Positions 7,951-16,991 of a DNA stretch of 55,000 nt are shown piece by piece. Both the position numbers and the translations under genes were made by a program. The DNA comes from Shewanella amazonensis SB2B (GTDB lineage Bacteria > Pseudomonadota > Gammaproteobacteria > Enterobacterales > Shewanellaceae). The stretch covers positions 1 to 55,000 of the forward strand of contig NC_008700.1 in the NCBI RefSeq assembly GCF_000015245.1, in the 5' to 3' direction. The notes beneath the pieces were generated by a model. It was not told where the DNA came from and ran no database searches. It saw only the letters and a list, made by a program, of their open reading frames with translations. Within the stretch, counting starts at the first letter, position 1. Every line of letters begins with the position of its first letter.

Positions 7951-9576
7951 TTATTTTAAGCCTTTTTTCTCCAGTGAGGCATAAATAATCTTCTGCTGGG
8001 TGATGGCAACCAGGTTACCCACCAGCCAGTAGAGTACCAGACCTGCTGGGAACCACAGGAAGAATACGGTGAAGATCATCGGCATCCACTGCAGCATTTT
8101 TTGTTGCATCGGGTCCATGTTGGGGGCCATTGGCTGCATCTTTTGCATCGCCCACATGGAAGCGCCCATCAGCAGCGGCAGTACGTAGTAAGGGTCCTGC
8201 ACTGACAAATCCTGGATCCACAGCATAAATGGCGCGTGGCGCAGTTCAACGCTTTCCAGCAGCACCCAGTACAGGGCGATGAAGATTGGCATCTGCAGCA
8301 GGATGGGCAGACAGCCGCCCATGGGGTTAACCTTTTCCTTCTTGTACAGCTCCATCATGGCCTGACCCATCTTCTGACGGTCATCACCAAAGCGGTCTTT
8401 CAGGTCCTGCAATTTAGGCTGCAGGTTACGCATCTTGGCCATGGACACATACTGTGCCTTGGTCAGTGGATACAAGAGACCACGAACAGTCAGGGTCACC
8501 AGAATGATGGCCACACCCCAGTTGTGCACCAGGCTTTGGAAGAACATCAGGATCCAGTGGATTGGTACAGCCAGCCACCAGAGGAAACCGTAATCCACTA
8601 CCAGGTTCAGGGTGTCAGACAAAGCAGACAGAGCAGCCTGATCTTTTGGACCAACGTAGAAGGTGGCGGAAATGGTTTCTGTGGCACCGGGTGCTACGTC
8701 ATGAACCGAGCCCTTGAAGCCGATATTGGCCAGACCACCGGCACTGACAGAGGTGAACAGGGTGTTCTTGTCAGCTGCAGCGGGAACCCAGGCAGACACG
8801 AAGTAGTGTTGCAGCATGGCAACCCAACCACCCAGAGTCGGCTCTTCGAGGTCTTTTTTACCCATGTCATCGAAGCTGTACTTCTCATAACGCACATCGG
8901 CGGTTGAGAAGGCGGCGCCACGGTAGGTGGGCATCATCATGCTGCTTTCGCTGGCAGTGATGGTTTGCTTGATTTGGCCATACATCTGCACCTGTACAGG
9001 GGCTGCAGAGTTGTTGGCAACGCGGTAATCCACGCCCACATCAAACTGACCACGCTTGAACACGAACACCTTGGTGAAGGTTACACCGGCATCTGTGGTC
9101 AGAGTCAGTGGCACTTCCAGGGTGTCCTGGCCGTCAGCCAGGGTGTAGGCGTCGGCGGCGGCAGCGAACTTGGCGCGGCCACTGGCGGCGCTGTCGATAC
9201 CATCACGACCAATCAGACCACTCTGGGCGATGTAGGAGAAGTTGTTTTTCTGCTCCAGCAGAACAAAAGGTGCTTCTTCGTTTTGTTCCAGCTTATGGGT
9301 CAGCAGGGCGGCATGCACTATGTCACCGCCCACAGGATTAATCTGGATTTCCAGTTGATCTGTGGTAACGAGGATCAGGTTTTGGGTTGCTGCCACTGTG
9401 GCAGGTACACCGGCATCGGCTGTTGGAACGTCACTGTTGATAGCCTGGTCGTGGATTTGGGCCGCCGCAGTTACTTCTGTGGCTGGCTTGGGCGCCTTGT
9501 CGGATTCCCACTGTTGCCAAAGCAAAAAGCTGACAAACAGCAGGCCGATGAGCAATAGATTGCGTTGTGATTCCAT
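7951..9576 (-). CDS. yidC: Membrane protein insertase YidC
   Basis: 541 aa. It inserts and folds inner-membrane proteins alone or with SecYEG. An N-terminal transmembrane anchor (about residues 6-22) is followed by the large periplasmic beta domain (about 60-340) and the conserved five-helix core (about 345-535), where RGLLYPLTKAQYVSMAKM, GGCLPILLQMPIFIALYW and the cytoplasmic coiled-coil loop are visible. Length fits gammaproteobacterial YidC (E. coli 548 aa). It starts 4 bases after yidD and is the last gene of the rpmH operon. Confidence 0.98.
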   Translation of the reverse strand: MESQRNLLLIGLLFVSFLLWQQWESDKAPKPATEVTAAAQIHDQAINSDVPTADAGVPATVAATQNLILVTTDQLEIQINPVGGDIVHAALLTHKLEQNEEAPFVLLEQKNNFSYIAQSGLIGRDGIDSAASGRAKFAAAADAYTLADGQDTLEVPLTLTTDAGVTFTKVFVFKRGQFDVGVDYRVANNSAAPVQVQMYGQIKQTITASESSMMMPTYRGAAFSTADVRYEKYSFDDMGKKDLEEPTLGGWVAMLQHYFVSAWVPAAADKNTLFTSVSAGGLANIGFKGSVHDVAPGATETISATFYVGPKDQAALSALSDTLNLVVDYGFLWWLAVPIHWILMFFQSLVHNWGVAIILVTLTVRGLLYPLTKAQYVSMAKMRNLQPKLQDLKDRFGDDRQKMGQAMMELYKKEKVNPMGGCLPILLQMPIFIALYWVLLESVELRHAPFMLWIQDLSVQDPYYVLPLLMGASMWAMQKMQPMAPNMDPMQQKMLQWMPMIFTVFFLWFPAGLVLYWLVGNLVAITQQKIIYASLEKKGLK

Positions 9577-9580
9577 AGCC

Positions 9581-9835
9581 TTATTTATTACACCTGTCTT
9601 TTTTCGGAGGGACGGGATCGTTGCCGCCCGGATGTAAAGGGTGACATTTTAATATGCGTTTGGCTGCAAACCAACTGCCTTTTATAACACCGTGAAGCTG
9701 GATGGCTTCAATGGCGTAATGTGAGCAAGTTGGCTGAAAACGACACTTAGGCCCAAGGATTGGGCTGATAAATATTTGGTAGCCGCGAATAAGCTTGGTG
9801 GCTAGCCATTGAAACGGCGACTGAGTTTGCGCCAT
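9581..9835 (-). CDS. yidD: Membrane protein insertion efficiency factor YidD
   Basis: 84 aa. A small, basic, membrane-associated protein that assists YidC-dependent insertion. The family core is complete: YQIFISPILGPKCRFQPTCS with the conserved CRFxPTCS, then ILKCHPLHPGG. The start at 9835 overlaps the 3' end of rnpA by 34 bases, as in many proteobacteria, which suggests translational coupling. Confidence 0.95.
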   Translation of the reverse strand: MAQTQSPFQWLATKLIRGYQIFISPILGPKCRFQPTCSHYAIEAIQLHGVIKGSWFAAKRILKCHPLHPGGNDPVPPKKDRCNK

Positions 9836-10158
9836 AGCTTATCTACCAGCTTGTGAAGTTCGGGATTCTCCAAATCCATAACCCCTTTGCGAACCAACAC
9901 AACTATGTCCAATGAAGGCAGGTCGTGTTGATGCATTCTGAAGCTTTCCCGAATAACCCGTTTAACCCGGTTGCGGTCATGGGCGCGTTTAACCTGCTTT
10001 TTGGGCACGGTTAAACCCACTCGAGGATGTTCCTGAGTGTTGGGAGTAGCAAGCAAAGTGATTTCAGCAGAAGATGCTTTGACAGGATTGGTGAAAACAG
10101 CTTGAAATTGCGCGGGAGTTAACAAACGTAACTCCCGCGTAAAGGTGTAGCTAGTCAC
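9802..10158 (-). CDS. rnpA: Ribonuclease P protein component
   Basis: 118 aa basic protein that binds the RNase P RNA and helps process the 5' ends of tRNAs. The RNR motif is visible as KRAHDRNRVKRVIRESFR at about residues 52-69, inside the unusual left-handed crossover of the family. The start is GTG at 10158 (MTSYTFTRELRLL). It follows rpmH by 16 bases, the universal bacterial arrangement. Confidence 0.97.
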   Translation of the reverse strand: MTSYTFTRELRLLTPAQFQAVFTNPVKASSAEITLLATPNTQEHPRVGLTVPKKQVKRAHDRNRVKRVIRESFRMHQHDLPSLDIVVLVRKGVMDLENPELHKLVDKLWRKLSRRFNG

Positions 10159-10174
10159 CTAGATGTCGACCTGA

Positions 10175-10312
10175 TTAGGCAGACAGACGAGCGCGACCCT
10201 TGGCACGGCGACGAGCCAGTACCTTGCGGCCGTTAGCTGTAGCCATGCGAGCGCGGAAGCCGTGAGAACGCTTGCGCTTCAGGTTGCTAGGTTGAAAAGT
10301 ACGTTTACTCAT
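10175..10312 (-). CDS. rpmH: 50S ribosomal protein L34
   Basis: 45 aa, very basic. The translation begins MSKRTFQPSNLKRKR and continues with SHGFRARMATANGRKVLA and a final RRRAKGRARLSA, the normal L34 sequence. The ATG is at 10312 and the TAA at 10175. It heads the rpmH-rnpA-yidD-yidC operon, whose promoter must lie in the 10313-10774 region divergent from dnaA. Confidence 0.97.
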   Translation of the reverse strand: MSKRTFQPSNLKRKRSHGFRARMATANGRKVLARRRAKGRARLSA

Positions 10313-10774
10313 GGTGGCAATCCGTCTTTACTGGTTAACATTCCTTGACGCTGAAACCCAAAATCGGAAATCAGACACAAGGGCATAAAAAAGAGGCCGA
10401 ATTGTAATCACCTAAACGCCTCCCGTCAAGAAGCGCGACTCTACAGCGACACATTACAGCCAGATTTTTTCTTCTTTAGTCTTGTTAAGAACCCTACAGA
10501 ATGTGGATAACTCTGTGCATCTACACAATATCTGGTAGATCCGAGGGCTGATAACAAGATCAGAAGCCGCGCATTATAGATCAATATGGATCCCTTAATA
10601 AAGCAGGATTTCCGCCATTGGGCCGTGAAATAGATCCTTTTCGATCTTGACTGATCAGAGTTATTCAGATCTTGAGATCTCCCTGTTGATAATTCCATTT
10701 TAAGGATAGCGATCCCGCCAGAGTCCCGATAGAATACTCCTCCTTTGGATAGTTATTTTTTGGGGATGGAACAA
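10313..10774. promoter_or_regulatory. rpmH/dnaA divergent control region, GATC-rich
   Basis: 462 bases without a gene. A perfect DnaA box lies at 10502-10510 and a one-mismatch box (TGTTGATAA) at 10684-10692. Ten GATC sites fall between 10538 and 10714, starting at 10538, 10558, 10579, 10589, 10633, 10643, 10653, 10668, 10676 and 10711. Three of them are spaced exactly 10 bases apart, on one helical face. DnaA autoregulation and SeqA/Dam control of the dnaA promoter are the likely meaning, as in E. coli. Whether this also works as an origin, as it does in pseudomonads, cannot be told from sequence. The 10313-10500 part feeds rpmH. Confidence 0.7.
10502..10510 (-). promoter_or_regulatory. Perfect DnaA box upstream of dnaA
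   Basis: TGTGGATAA, the exact complement of TTATCCACA, lies 265 bases upstream of the dnaA start and just before the GATC cluster. Confidence 0.75.
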
Positions 10775-12148
10775 GTGGCGGTTTCACTTTGGCAACAGTG
10801 TATCGGCAGGCTGCAGGATGAGCTTTCTGCACAGCAATTCAGCATGTGGATCAGACCGTTACAGGCCGAAATGGAAGGTGACACCCTGGTGCTTTATGCG
10901 CCAAACCGCTTCGTGTTGGATTGGGTACGCGACAAGTACATCAATTCCATCAACCAATTTTTTACCGAGCAGTTGGGGGATAACGCCCCAAAACTACGCT
11001 TTGATATCGGCAGTCGTCCCTCTGCCAAACCTCAAGCTCCGGCGCCTGCCGCTGTTAAAGCTGCCGCGCCTCAGCCAAAGCCAGGCAACAGCTTCGTCAG
11101 CCAGCCTGAGCCGGCCGTGAGCAATCATCGCAGTAACATCAACCCCACCTACCAGTTTGATAACTTCGTAGAAGGTAAATCGAACCAGTTGGGTAAGGCC
11201 GCGGCATTGCAAGTGGCTGAAAATCCGGGCGGCGCATATAACCCACTGTTTTTGTATGGTGGTACCGGTCTGGGTAAAACCCACCTGCTGCACGCTGTTG
11301 GCAATGGCATTATCAAGAACAATCCCAATGCCAAAGTGGTGTATATGCATTCCGAGCGCTTTGTGCAGGACATGGTCAAGGCGCTGCAAAACAATGCCAT
11401 TGAAGAGTTCAAGCGTTATTACCGCAGTGTGGATGCGCTCTTTATCGATGACATTCAATTTTTTGCCAACAAAGACCGATCCCAGGAAGAATTTTTCCAC
11501 ACCTTCAACGCGCTGCTGGAAGGCAATCATCAGATCATCCTGACGTCAGATCGCTATCCCAAAGAAATCGATGGGGTAGAAGACAGGCTCAAGTCCCGCT
11601 TTGGTTGGGGCCTGACAGTCGCCATCGAGCCACCTGAGCTTGAGACCCGGGTGGCGATTTTGATGCGCAAGGCCCAGGAGAGCGGCATCAACCTGCCCGA
11701 TGAAGTGGCTTTCTTTATTGCCAAGCGCTTGCGTTCCAACGTACGTGAGCTCGAAGGCGCTCTGAACCGGGTTATTGCCAACGCGAATTTCACCGGTCGG
11801 CCCATCACTATCGATTTTGTGCGTGAAGCACTGCGTGACCTCTTGGCTCTGCAGGAAAAATTGGTCACTATAGACAACATTCAGAAGACGGTGGCCGAAT
11901 ACTACAAAATCAAAATGGCTGACATGTTGTCCAAGCGTCGTTCCCGCAGTGTGGCACGTCCAAGACAAATGGCCATGGCCCTCTCCAAAGAGCTGACCAA
12001 CCAAAGTTTGCCCGAGATTGGCGATGCCTTTGGTGGCCGCGACCACACGACTGTGCTGCATGCCTGTCGCAAGATCGCCCAGCTGCGCGAAGAGAGCCAC
12101 GATATTAAAGAAGATTACGCCAACCTGATTCGTACCTTATCTTCCTAA
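10775..12148 (+). CDS. dnaA: Chromosomal replication initiator DnaA
   Basis: 457 aa AAA+ initiator that binds DnaA boxes and opens oriC. Domain I (1-70, SLWQQCIGRLQDELSAQQF), a Pro/Ala-rich linker (about 80-105), the AAA+ domain with Walker A GGTGLGKT (152-159) and Walker B LFIDDIQF (212-219), and domain IV with the signature DHTTVLHACRKI near the C-terminus are all present. The GTG at 10775 (MAVSLWQQ) is preferred: it follows GGGGATGGA and matches known Shewanella DnaA starts; the ATG at 10766 and TTG at 10745 are less likely. It is the first gene of dnaA-dnaN-recF-gyrB. Confidence 0.98.
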   Translation: MAVSLWQQCIGRLQDELSAQQFSMWIRPLQAEMEGDTLVLYAPNRFVLDWVRDKYINSINQFFTEQLGDNAPKLRFDIGSRPSAKPQAPAPAAVKAAAPQPKPGNSFVSQPEPAVSNHRSNINPTYQFDNFVEGKSNQLGKAAALQVAENPGGAYNPLFLYGGTGLGKTHLLHAVGNGIIKNNPNAKVVYMHSERFVQDMVKALQNNAIEEFKRYYRSVDALFIDDIQFFANKDRSQEEFFHTFNALLEGNHQIILTSDRYPKEIDGVEDRLKSRFGWGLTVAIEPPELETRVAILMRKAQESGINLPDEVAFFIAKRLRSNVRELEGALNRVIANANFTGRPITIDFVREALRDLLALQEKLVTIDNIQKTVAEYYKIKMADMLSKRRSRSVARPRQMAMALSKELTNQSLPEIGDAFGGRDHTTVLHACRKIAQLREESHDIKEDYANLIRTLSS

Positions 12149-12167
12149 AAGACAGGGATTGGACACG

Positions 12168-13268
12168 ATGAAATTTTCTATTGATAGGGATGCGCTGTTA
12201 AAGCCGTTGCAGCTGGTAAGCGGAGCAGTGGAAAGACGGCATAATCTGCCTATTCTGGCGAATCTTTTAGTGGAAGTAAGTGGTCACTCACTTAAGATGA
12301 CCGGCACCGACCTGGAAGTAGAACTCGTGGGTGAAGCCACGGTTCACGGTGATGTTCAGGAAGGCCGCACCACAGTGCCTGCCAAGAAGTTACTGGATAT
12401 CGTCAAGTCCCTGCCAGAGCAGACCGAAATCAAGGTCGAGCAGCAGGAAAACAAATGGTTGCTGCGCTGTGGTCGTAGCCGTTTCTCCCTGGCGACCCTG
12501 CCAGCCGAAGAATACCCCAATGTTGAGGCGTTCCGCCCGGACATCGAATTTACCCTCAAGCAGGGCACCCTAAAGTCGCTTATCGACTCCACCCAGTTTT
12601 CCATGGCCAACCAGGATGTGCGTTACTACCTTAACGGTCTGTTGATAGAGACCGAAGGCAATGTACTGCGTGCCGTGGCCACTGATGGCCATCGTCTGGC
12701 ACTCAGCCATCGCATGATTGAAGCCTCATTGCCTGAGAAGCAGGTGATTGTGCCCCGCAAGGGGGTGGTGGAACTGTCGCGCCTGCTCGACGCGGAAGAT
12801 CAGGACATCACCCTGGCCATCGGTGAGAGCGCGATTCGCGCCACGACCGCCACCGCCGTGTTCACCAGTAAGCTGGTGGACGGCCGCTTCCCTGATTATC
12901 GCCGGGTGCTGCCAAAGGGCGGTGACAAGATAGTCATAGCCAGTCGTAATCAGCTTAAACAGGCATTGCTGCGGGCGTCGATTCTGTCGAACGAGAAATT
13001 CCGTGGTGTGCGTATCCTGCTGGAAGATGGCCTGCTTAAAATCACCGCCAACAATCCCGAGCAGGAAGAGGCCGAAGAAATCATCGACGTGGACTACAAC
13101 TCCACCACTCTTGAAATCGGCTTTAACGTCTCCTATTTGCTGGATGTGCTCAATAGCCTGCGTTCCGATGAAGTGCGTGTCACCCTTATCGACAGCAACT
13201 CCAGCGCCCTGATTGAAAACCACGTGGAAGAAGACTCCATGTACGTGGTTATGCCTATGAGGCTCTAA
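12168..13268 (+). CDS. dnaN: DNA polymerase III beta subunit (sliding clamp)
   Basis: 366 aa, exactly the family length. The dimer forms the ring clamp that tethers polymerase III and recruits partners through its hydrophobic cleft. The N-terminus MKFSIDRDALLKPLQLVSGA and the C-terminus YVVMPMRL, part of the partner-binding cleft, are both canonical, and three clamp domains of about 120 aa follow one another. The ATG at 12168 is chosen over a TTG 9 bases upstream. It begins 19 bases after dnaA. Confidence 0.98.
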   Translation: MKFSIDRDALLKPLQLVSGAVERRHNLPILANLLVEVSGHSLKMTGTDLEVELVGEATVHGDVQEGRTTVPAKKLLDIVKSLPEQTEIKVEQQENKWLLRCGRSRFSLATLPAEEYPNVEAFRPDIEFTLKQGTLKSLIDSTQFSMANQDVRYYLNGLLIETEGNVLRAVATDGHRLALSHRMIEASLPEKQVIVPRKGVVELSRLLDAEDQDITLAIGESAIRATTATAVFTSKLVDGRFPDYRRVLPKGGDKIVIASRNQLKQALLRASILSNEKFRGVRILLEDGLLKITANNPEQEEAEEIIDVDYNSTTLEIGFNVSYLLDVLNSLRSDEVRVTLIDSNSSALIENHVEEDSMYVVMPMRL

Positions 13269-13295
13269 GACCGTCACTGACGAGTCTTTGTTGGT

Positions 13296-14378
13296 ATGAG
13301 CCTCAGCCGTCTTTCCATCGACGCATTTCGCAATATTGATTCAGCCCAGCTTGCCCCAGGCGCCGGGCTGAATCTCATTTATGGCCACAACGGCAGCGGA
13401 AAAACCAGTATCCTCGAAGCCATTTACTTTCTGGGTATGGGGCGGTCGTTTAGAAGCCATTTGTCTCAGCGGGTTATTCAGAACGATGCCGACTGCCTGA
13501 CGCTGTTTGCCGTAGCCGAAGGGCAGGCCGGTGACAGTCGTATCGGTCTGCGGCGGCATCGCAGCGGCGACACCGAAGTCAAAATCGACGGCGAAAAGGT
13601 CAAGAGACTGTCGCAATTGGCTGAAGCCTTACCTATCCAGGTGATTACGCCAGAGAGCTTTTCGCTGCTGTTTGAGGGGCCATCGGCCAGGCGTCAGTTT
13701 ATCGATTGGGGGGCCTTTCATGCCTCCAAACAGTTCCATCTGGCATGGATGAATACACGCAGAATTTTAAAACAAAGAAATCAGCTGCTTAGAGATGGTG
13801 CCAGTTACGAACACATCGCTTTCTGGGACAAGGAATTAATTCGCTATGCCCTTGAAGTCACAGCGATAAGAAACGATTATGTAGGCTCGTTAAATGGCGT
13901 GCTTAAGGGTATAATCGGGGAGTTTTTACCCGATGTGGATATCCGGGTTTCTTTCACCCGCGGCTGGGACAGCAAGACCGACTTTTCCGAGTTGCTCCAG
14001 AGCCAGTATGCGCGGGATTTGGCCATAGGCCATACGGTCAGCGGACCCCATAAGGCAGACCTCAGATTGCGGGTTGGTAATTTGCCCGCACAGGATGCGC
14101 TGTCCCGTGGACAATTGAAGTTATTGGTGTGTGCCCTGCGCATTGCCCAGGGCAAGTTGCTTAAGCAACAAATCGATAAACACAGCATCTATTTGGTGGA
14201 CGATCTGCCCTCCGAGTTGGATGCCAAGCACAGGCAGCTGTTGCTGAAGGAACTGATAGATACGGGGGCGCAATTGTTTGTCACCGCCATCGAACCTTCA
14301 GCCATTGTGGATTCTTTGCCAGTGCCCCCCGACAGGATGTTTCATGTACAGGCCGGCCGGGTAACACAGACTAAATAA
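13296..14378 (+). CDS. recF: DNA replication and repair protein RecF
   Basis: 360 aa SMC-like ATPase that loads RecA at gaps with RecO and RecR. Walker A GHNGSGKT is at residues 30-37, the ABC-type signature is represented by LSRGQLKLLV near residue 268, and Walker B by IYLVDDLPSELD near 292. Length and placement between dnaN and gyrB are standard. Confidence 0.97.
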   Translation: MSLSRLSIDAFRNIDSAQLAPGAGLNLIYGHNGSGKTSILEAIYFLGMGRSFRSHLSQRVIQNDADCLTLFAVAEGQAGDSRIGLRRHRSGDTEVKIDGEKVKRLSQLAEALPIQVITPESFSLLFEGPSARRQFIDWGAFHASKQFHLAWMNTRRILKQRNQLLRDGASYEHIAFWDKELIRYALEVTAIRNDYVGSLNGVLKGIIGEFLPDVDIRVSFTRGWDSKTDFSELLQSQYARDLAIGHTVSGPHKADLRLRVGNLPAQDALSRGQLKLLVCALRIAQGKLLKQQIDKHSIYLVDDLPSELDAKHRQLLLKELIDTGAQLFVTAIEPSAIVDSLPVPPDRMFHVQAGRVTQTK

Positions 14379-14470
14379 GGAAGGGGCAGGCCCAGGGAGA
14401 GGTTATCCCCTGAATTCTCCCAGCATGTTGACGGGAAGATGCACCCTTCCATAACCGACGAGAGAGAAAT

Positions 14471-16888
14471 ATGTCAGAGAATACTTACGATTCGTCGAGT
14501 ATTAAGGTACTTAAAGGCCTTGATGCAGTACGCAAAAGACCCGGGATGTATATCGGTGACACCGACGATGGAACCGGTCTGCATCACATGGTGTTTGAGG
14601 TCGTCGACAACTCTATCGACGAAGCCCTGGCTGGGCATTGCAGCGAAATCACCATCACCATCCATGTGGATGGTTCAGTCTCGGTAAAAGATGACGGCCG
14701 TGGTATTCCGGTAGCCATTCATCCTGAAGAAGGGGTGTCTGCCGCAGAAGTGATCATGACAGTACTGCACGCCGGTGGTAAGTTCGACGACAACTCCTAT
14801 AAGGTGTCCGGTGGTTTGCACGGTGTGGGTGTGTCTGTGGTGAACGCCCTGTCCAAGAAGCTGCAGCTGACCATTCGTCGTGACGGCAAGGTACACGAGC
14901 AGTTTTACACCCACGGTGTACCTGATGCGCCAATCAAGGTTGTTGGTGATGCCACCAAAACCGGTACCGAAGTACGTTTTTGGCCAAGCGAAGAAACCTT
15001 CTCCGACACCCTGTTCCATTTCGATATTCTCGCCAAGCGCGTTCGCGAGCTGTCGTTCCTGAACTCAGGTGTGGGTATTCGTCTGGTTGACGAGCGCGAC
15101 AACAAAGATGAATTCTTCAAATATGAAGGTGGTATCAGTGCGTTCGTTGAGTACCTGAACCGCAACAAGACGCCGGTAAACAAGGACATCTTCCACTTCG
15201 CCCAGGAGCGCGAAGACGGTATCACCGTGGAAGTGGCCATGCAGTGGAACGATGGTTTCCAGGAAAACATCTACTGTTTTACCAATAACATTCCCCAGCG
15301 TGATGGTGGTACCCACCTGGCCGGTTTCCGCGGCGCGCTCACCCGTAACCTCAACAACTATATGGAAGCTGAGGGTTACAACAAGAAGAACAAAACCAAC
15401 GCCACCGGTGACGATGCCCGTGAAGGTTTGACTGCCGTTATTTCGGTGAAGGTGCCGGATCCCAAGTTCAGCTCTCAGACCAAAGACAAGCTGGTTTCCA
15501 GTGAAGTGAAGTCTGCTGTTGAGCAGACCATGGGTGAGAAGCTCGGCGATTATCTGCTGGAAAACCCAGGTGATGCCAAGCTGATTGTCGGCAAGATCAT
15601 CGACGCGGCCCGTGCCCGTGAAGCGGCCCGTAAGGCCCGTGAAATGACCCGCCGTAAAGGCGCGTTGGACCTCGGTGGTCTGCCGGGCAAACTGGCAGAC
15701 TGTCAGGAAAAAGATCCCGGACTCTCCGAAATCTACATAGTGGAGGGTGATTCGGCCGGTGGCTCTGCTAAACAAGGCCGAAACCGTAAAAATCAGGCGA
15801 TTCTGCCACTGAAGGGTAAAATCCTTAACGTAGAAAAAGCCCGCTTCGACAAGATGCTGTCTTCTCAGGAAGTGGCGACCCTTATCACCGCCTTGGGCTG
15901 TGGCATCGGCCGTGATGAGTACGACCCGGACAAGACCCGTTACCACTACATCATCATCATGACGGATGCTGACGTCGACGGTTCTCACATTCGTACCCTG
16001 CTGCTGACCTTCTTCTTCCGTCAGATGCCTGAGCTGATTGAGCGCGGCTACGTGTATATCGCCCAGCCACCACTGTACAAGGTGAAAAAGGGTAAGCACG
16101 AACAGTACCTGAAAGACGATCCAGCCCTGACCGAGTTCCTGACAACGGGTGCTCTCGACGGCGCTTCTATTCACCCGTCACAGGGCGCACCCGGCATGAG
16201 CGGCGAGCCACTGGAAAAGCTGGTGAATCAGTACCGCGAAGTGGAAGGCATCATCGCCCGTCTGGATCTGCGTTATCCAGAAGTGCTGACCGACCGCATG
16301 CTGTATCACCCAGTGCTGAGCAACGACATTCTGGCTGATCAGGCCAAAGTACAGGCCTGGTGTGATGCCTTTGTGGCCGATCTGGTTGAGCGTGAAAGCA
16401 GCGGCGTACTTTACAACGCCGTGGCCGAGCACGACCCTGAGCGTCAGGTATACGTACCCAAGGTGACTCTGCGTCGCCACGGTATCGACCATGAGTATCT
16501 GTTCAGCTACGACTTCTTCCAGTCAAGCGACTATCGCAAGATGGGCGCTCTGGCCAACGCACTCGATGGCCTGATTGAAGAGGGCGGTTACGTGCAGCGC
16601 GGTGAGAAAGTGAAGCCGGTGACCAGCTTTATCGAAGCCCTTGACTGGCTGGTGGGTGAGTCCAAGCGTGGCCTCTACATCCAGCGCTATAAAGGTCTGG
16701 GTGAAATGAACCCTGAGCAGCTGTGGGAAACCACCATGGATCCTGAGAGCCGCCGTATGCTGCAGGTAACCATTGAAGACGCCATTGCCGCCGATCAACT
16801 GTTTACCTGTTTGATGGGTGATCAGGTTGAGCCGCGCCGTGACTTTATCGAGGCCAACGCTCTTAACGTGGCTAACCTCGACGTGTAA
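14471..16888 (+). CDS. gyrB: DNA gyrase subunit B
   Basis: 805 aa ATPase subunit of gyrase (E. coli 804 aa). The GHKL ATPase domain carries FEVVDNSIDEA (near 36), DDGRGIPV (near 74) and GGLHGVGVSVVNAL (near 115). The transducer domain follows, then the TOPRIM domain with EGDSAGGSAKQGRNR (near 424) and the metal-binding DADVDGSHI (near 498), and a C-terminal GyrA-binding tail that includes YKGLGEMN. The start ATG at 14471 follows GAGAGAAA. A strong terminator follows. Confidence 0.98.
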   Translation: MSENTYDSSSIKVLKGLDAVRKRPGMYIGDTDDGTGLHHMVFEVVDNSIDEALAGHCSEITITIHVDGSVSVKDDGRGIPVAIHPEEGVSAAEVIMTVLHAGGKFDDNSYKVSGGLHGVGVSVVNALSKKLQLTIRRDGKVHEQFYTHGVPDAPIKVVGDATKTGTEVRFWPSEETFSDTLFHFDILAKRVRELSFLNSGVGIRLVDERDNKDEFFKYEGGISAFVEYLNRNKTPVNKDIFHFAQEREDGITVEVAMQWNDGFQENIYCFTNNIPQRDGGTHLAGFRGALTRNLNNYMEAEGYNKKNKTNATGDDAREGLTAVISVKVPDPKFSSQTKDKLVSSEVKSAVEQTMGEKLGDYLLENPGDAKLIVGKIIDAARAREAARKAREMTRRKGALDLGGLPGKLADCQEKDPGLSEIYIVEGDSAGGSAKQGRNRKNQAILPLKGKILNVEKARFDKMLSSQEVATLITALGCGIGRDEYDPDKTRYHYIIIMTDADVDGSHIRTLLLTFFFRQMPELIERGYVYIAQPPLYKVKKGKHEQYLKDDPALTEFLTTGALDGASIHPSQGAPGMSGEPLEKLVNQYREVEGIIARLDLRYPEVLTDRMLYHPVLSNDILADQAKVQAWCDAFVADLVERESSGVLYNAVAEHDPERQVYVPKVTLRRHGIDHEYLFSYDFFQSSDYRKMGALANALDGLIEEGGYVQRGEKVKPVTSFIEALDWLVGESKRGLYIQRYKGLGEMNPEQLWETTMDPESRRMLQVTIEDAIAADQLFTCLMGDQVEPRRDFIEANALNVANLDV

Positions 16889-16904
16889 TCGTCCGGTTCG
16901 GAAG

Positions 16905-16935
16905 AAAAAAAGGAAAGCTGCGGCTTTCCTTTTTT
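16905..16935. terminator. Bidirectional terminator after gyrB
   Basis: Stem with core AAGGAAAGC / GCTTTCCTT and loop TGCG, extended by outer A and T runs. It lies between the convergent gyrB and NUDIX genes and can serve both. Confidence 0.85.
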
Positions 16936-16991
16936 GTTCCTTGCATTGGTGTTTTTATCACAGTGCAAGAGAGGATTGTCAGCCATAGCGA

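Noticed and set aside
10441..10698. 85-residue open frame in the dnaA control region
   Set aside because: No ribosome site and no protein-like composition, and it covers DnaA boxes and GATC sites that explain the region better.
13216..13231. CACGTG-centred sequence in dnaN as a parS
   Set aside because: Too many mismatches outside the central eight bases.
15065..16174. Long open frame antisense to gyrB
   Set aside because: Low-complexity translation fully opposite a highly conserved gene; a codon-bias shadow.
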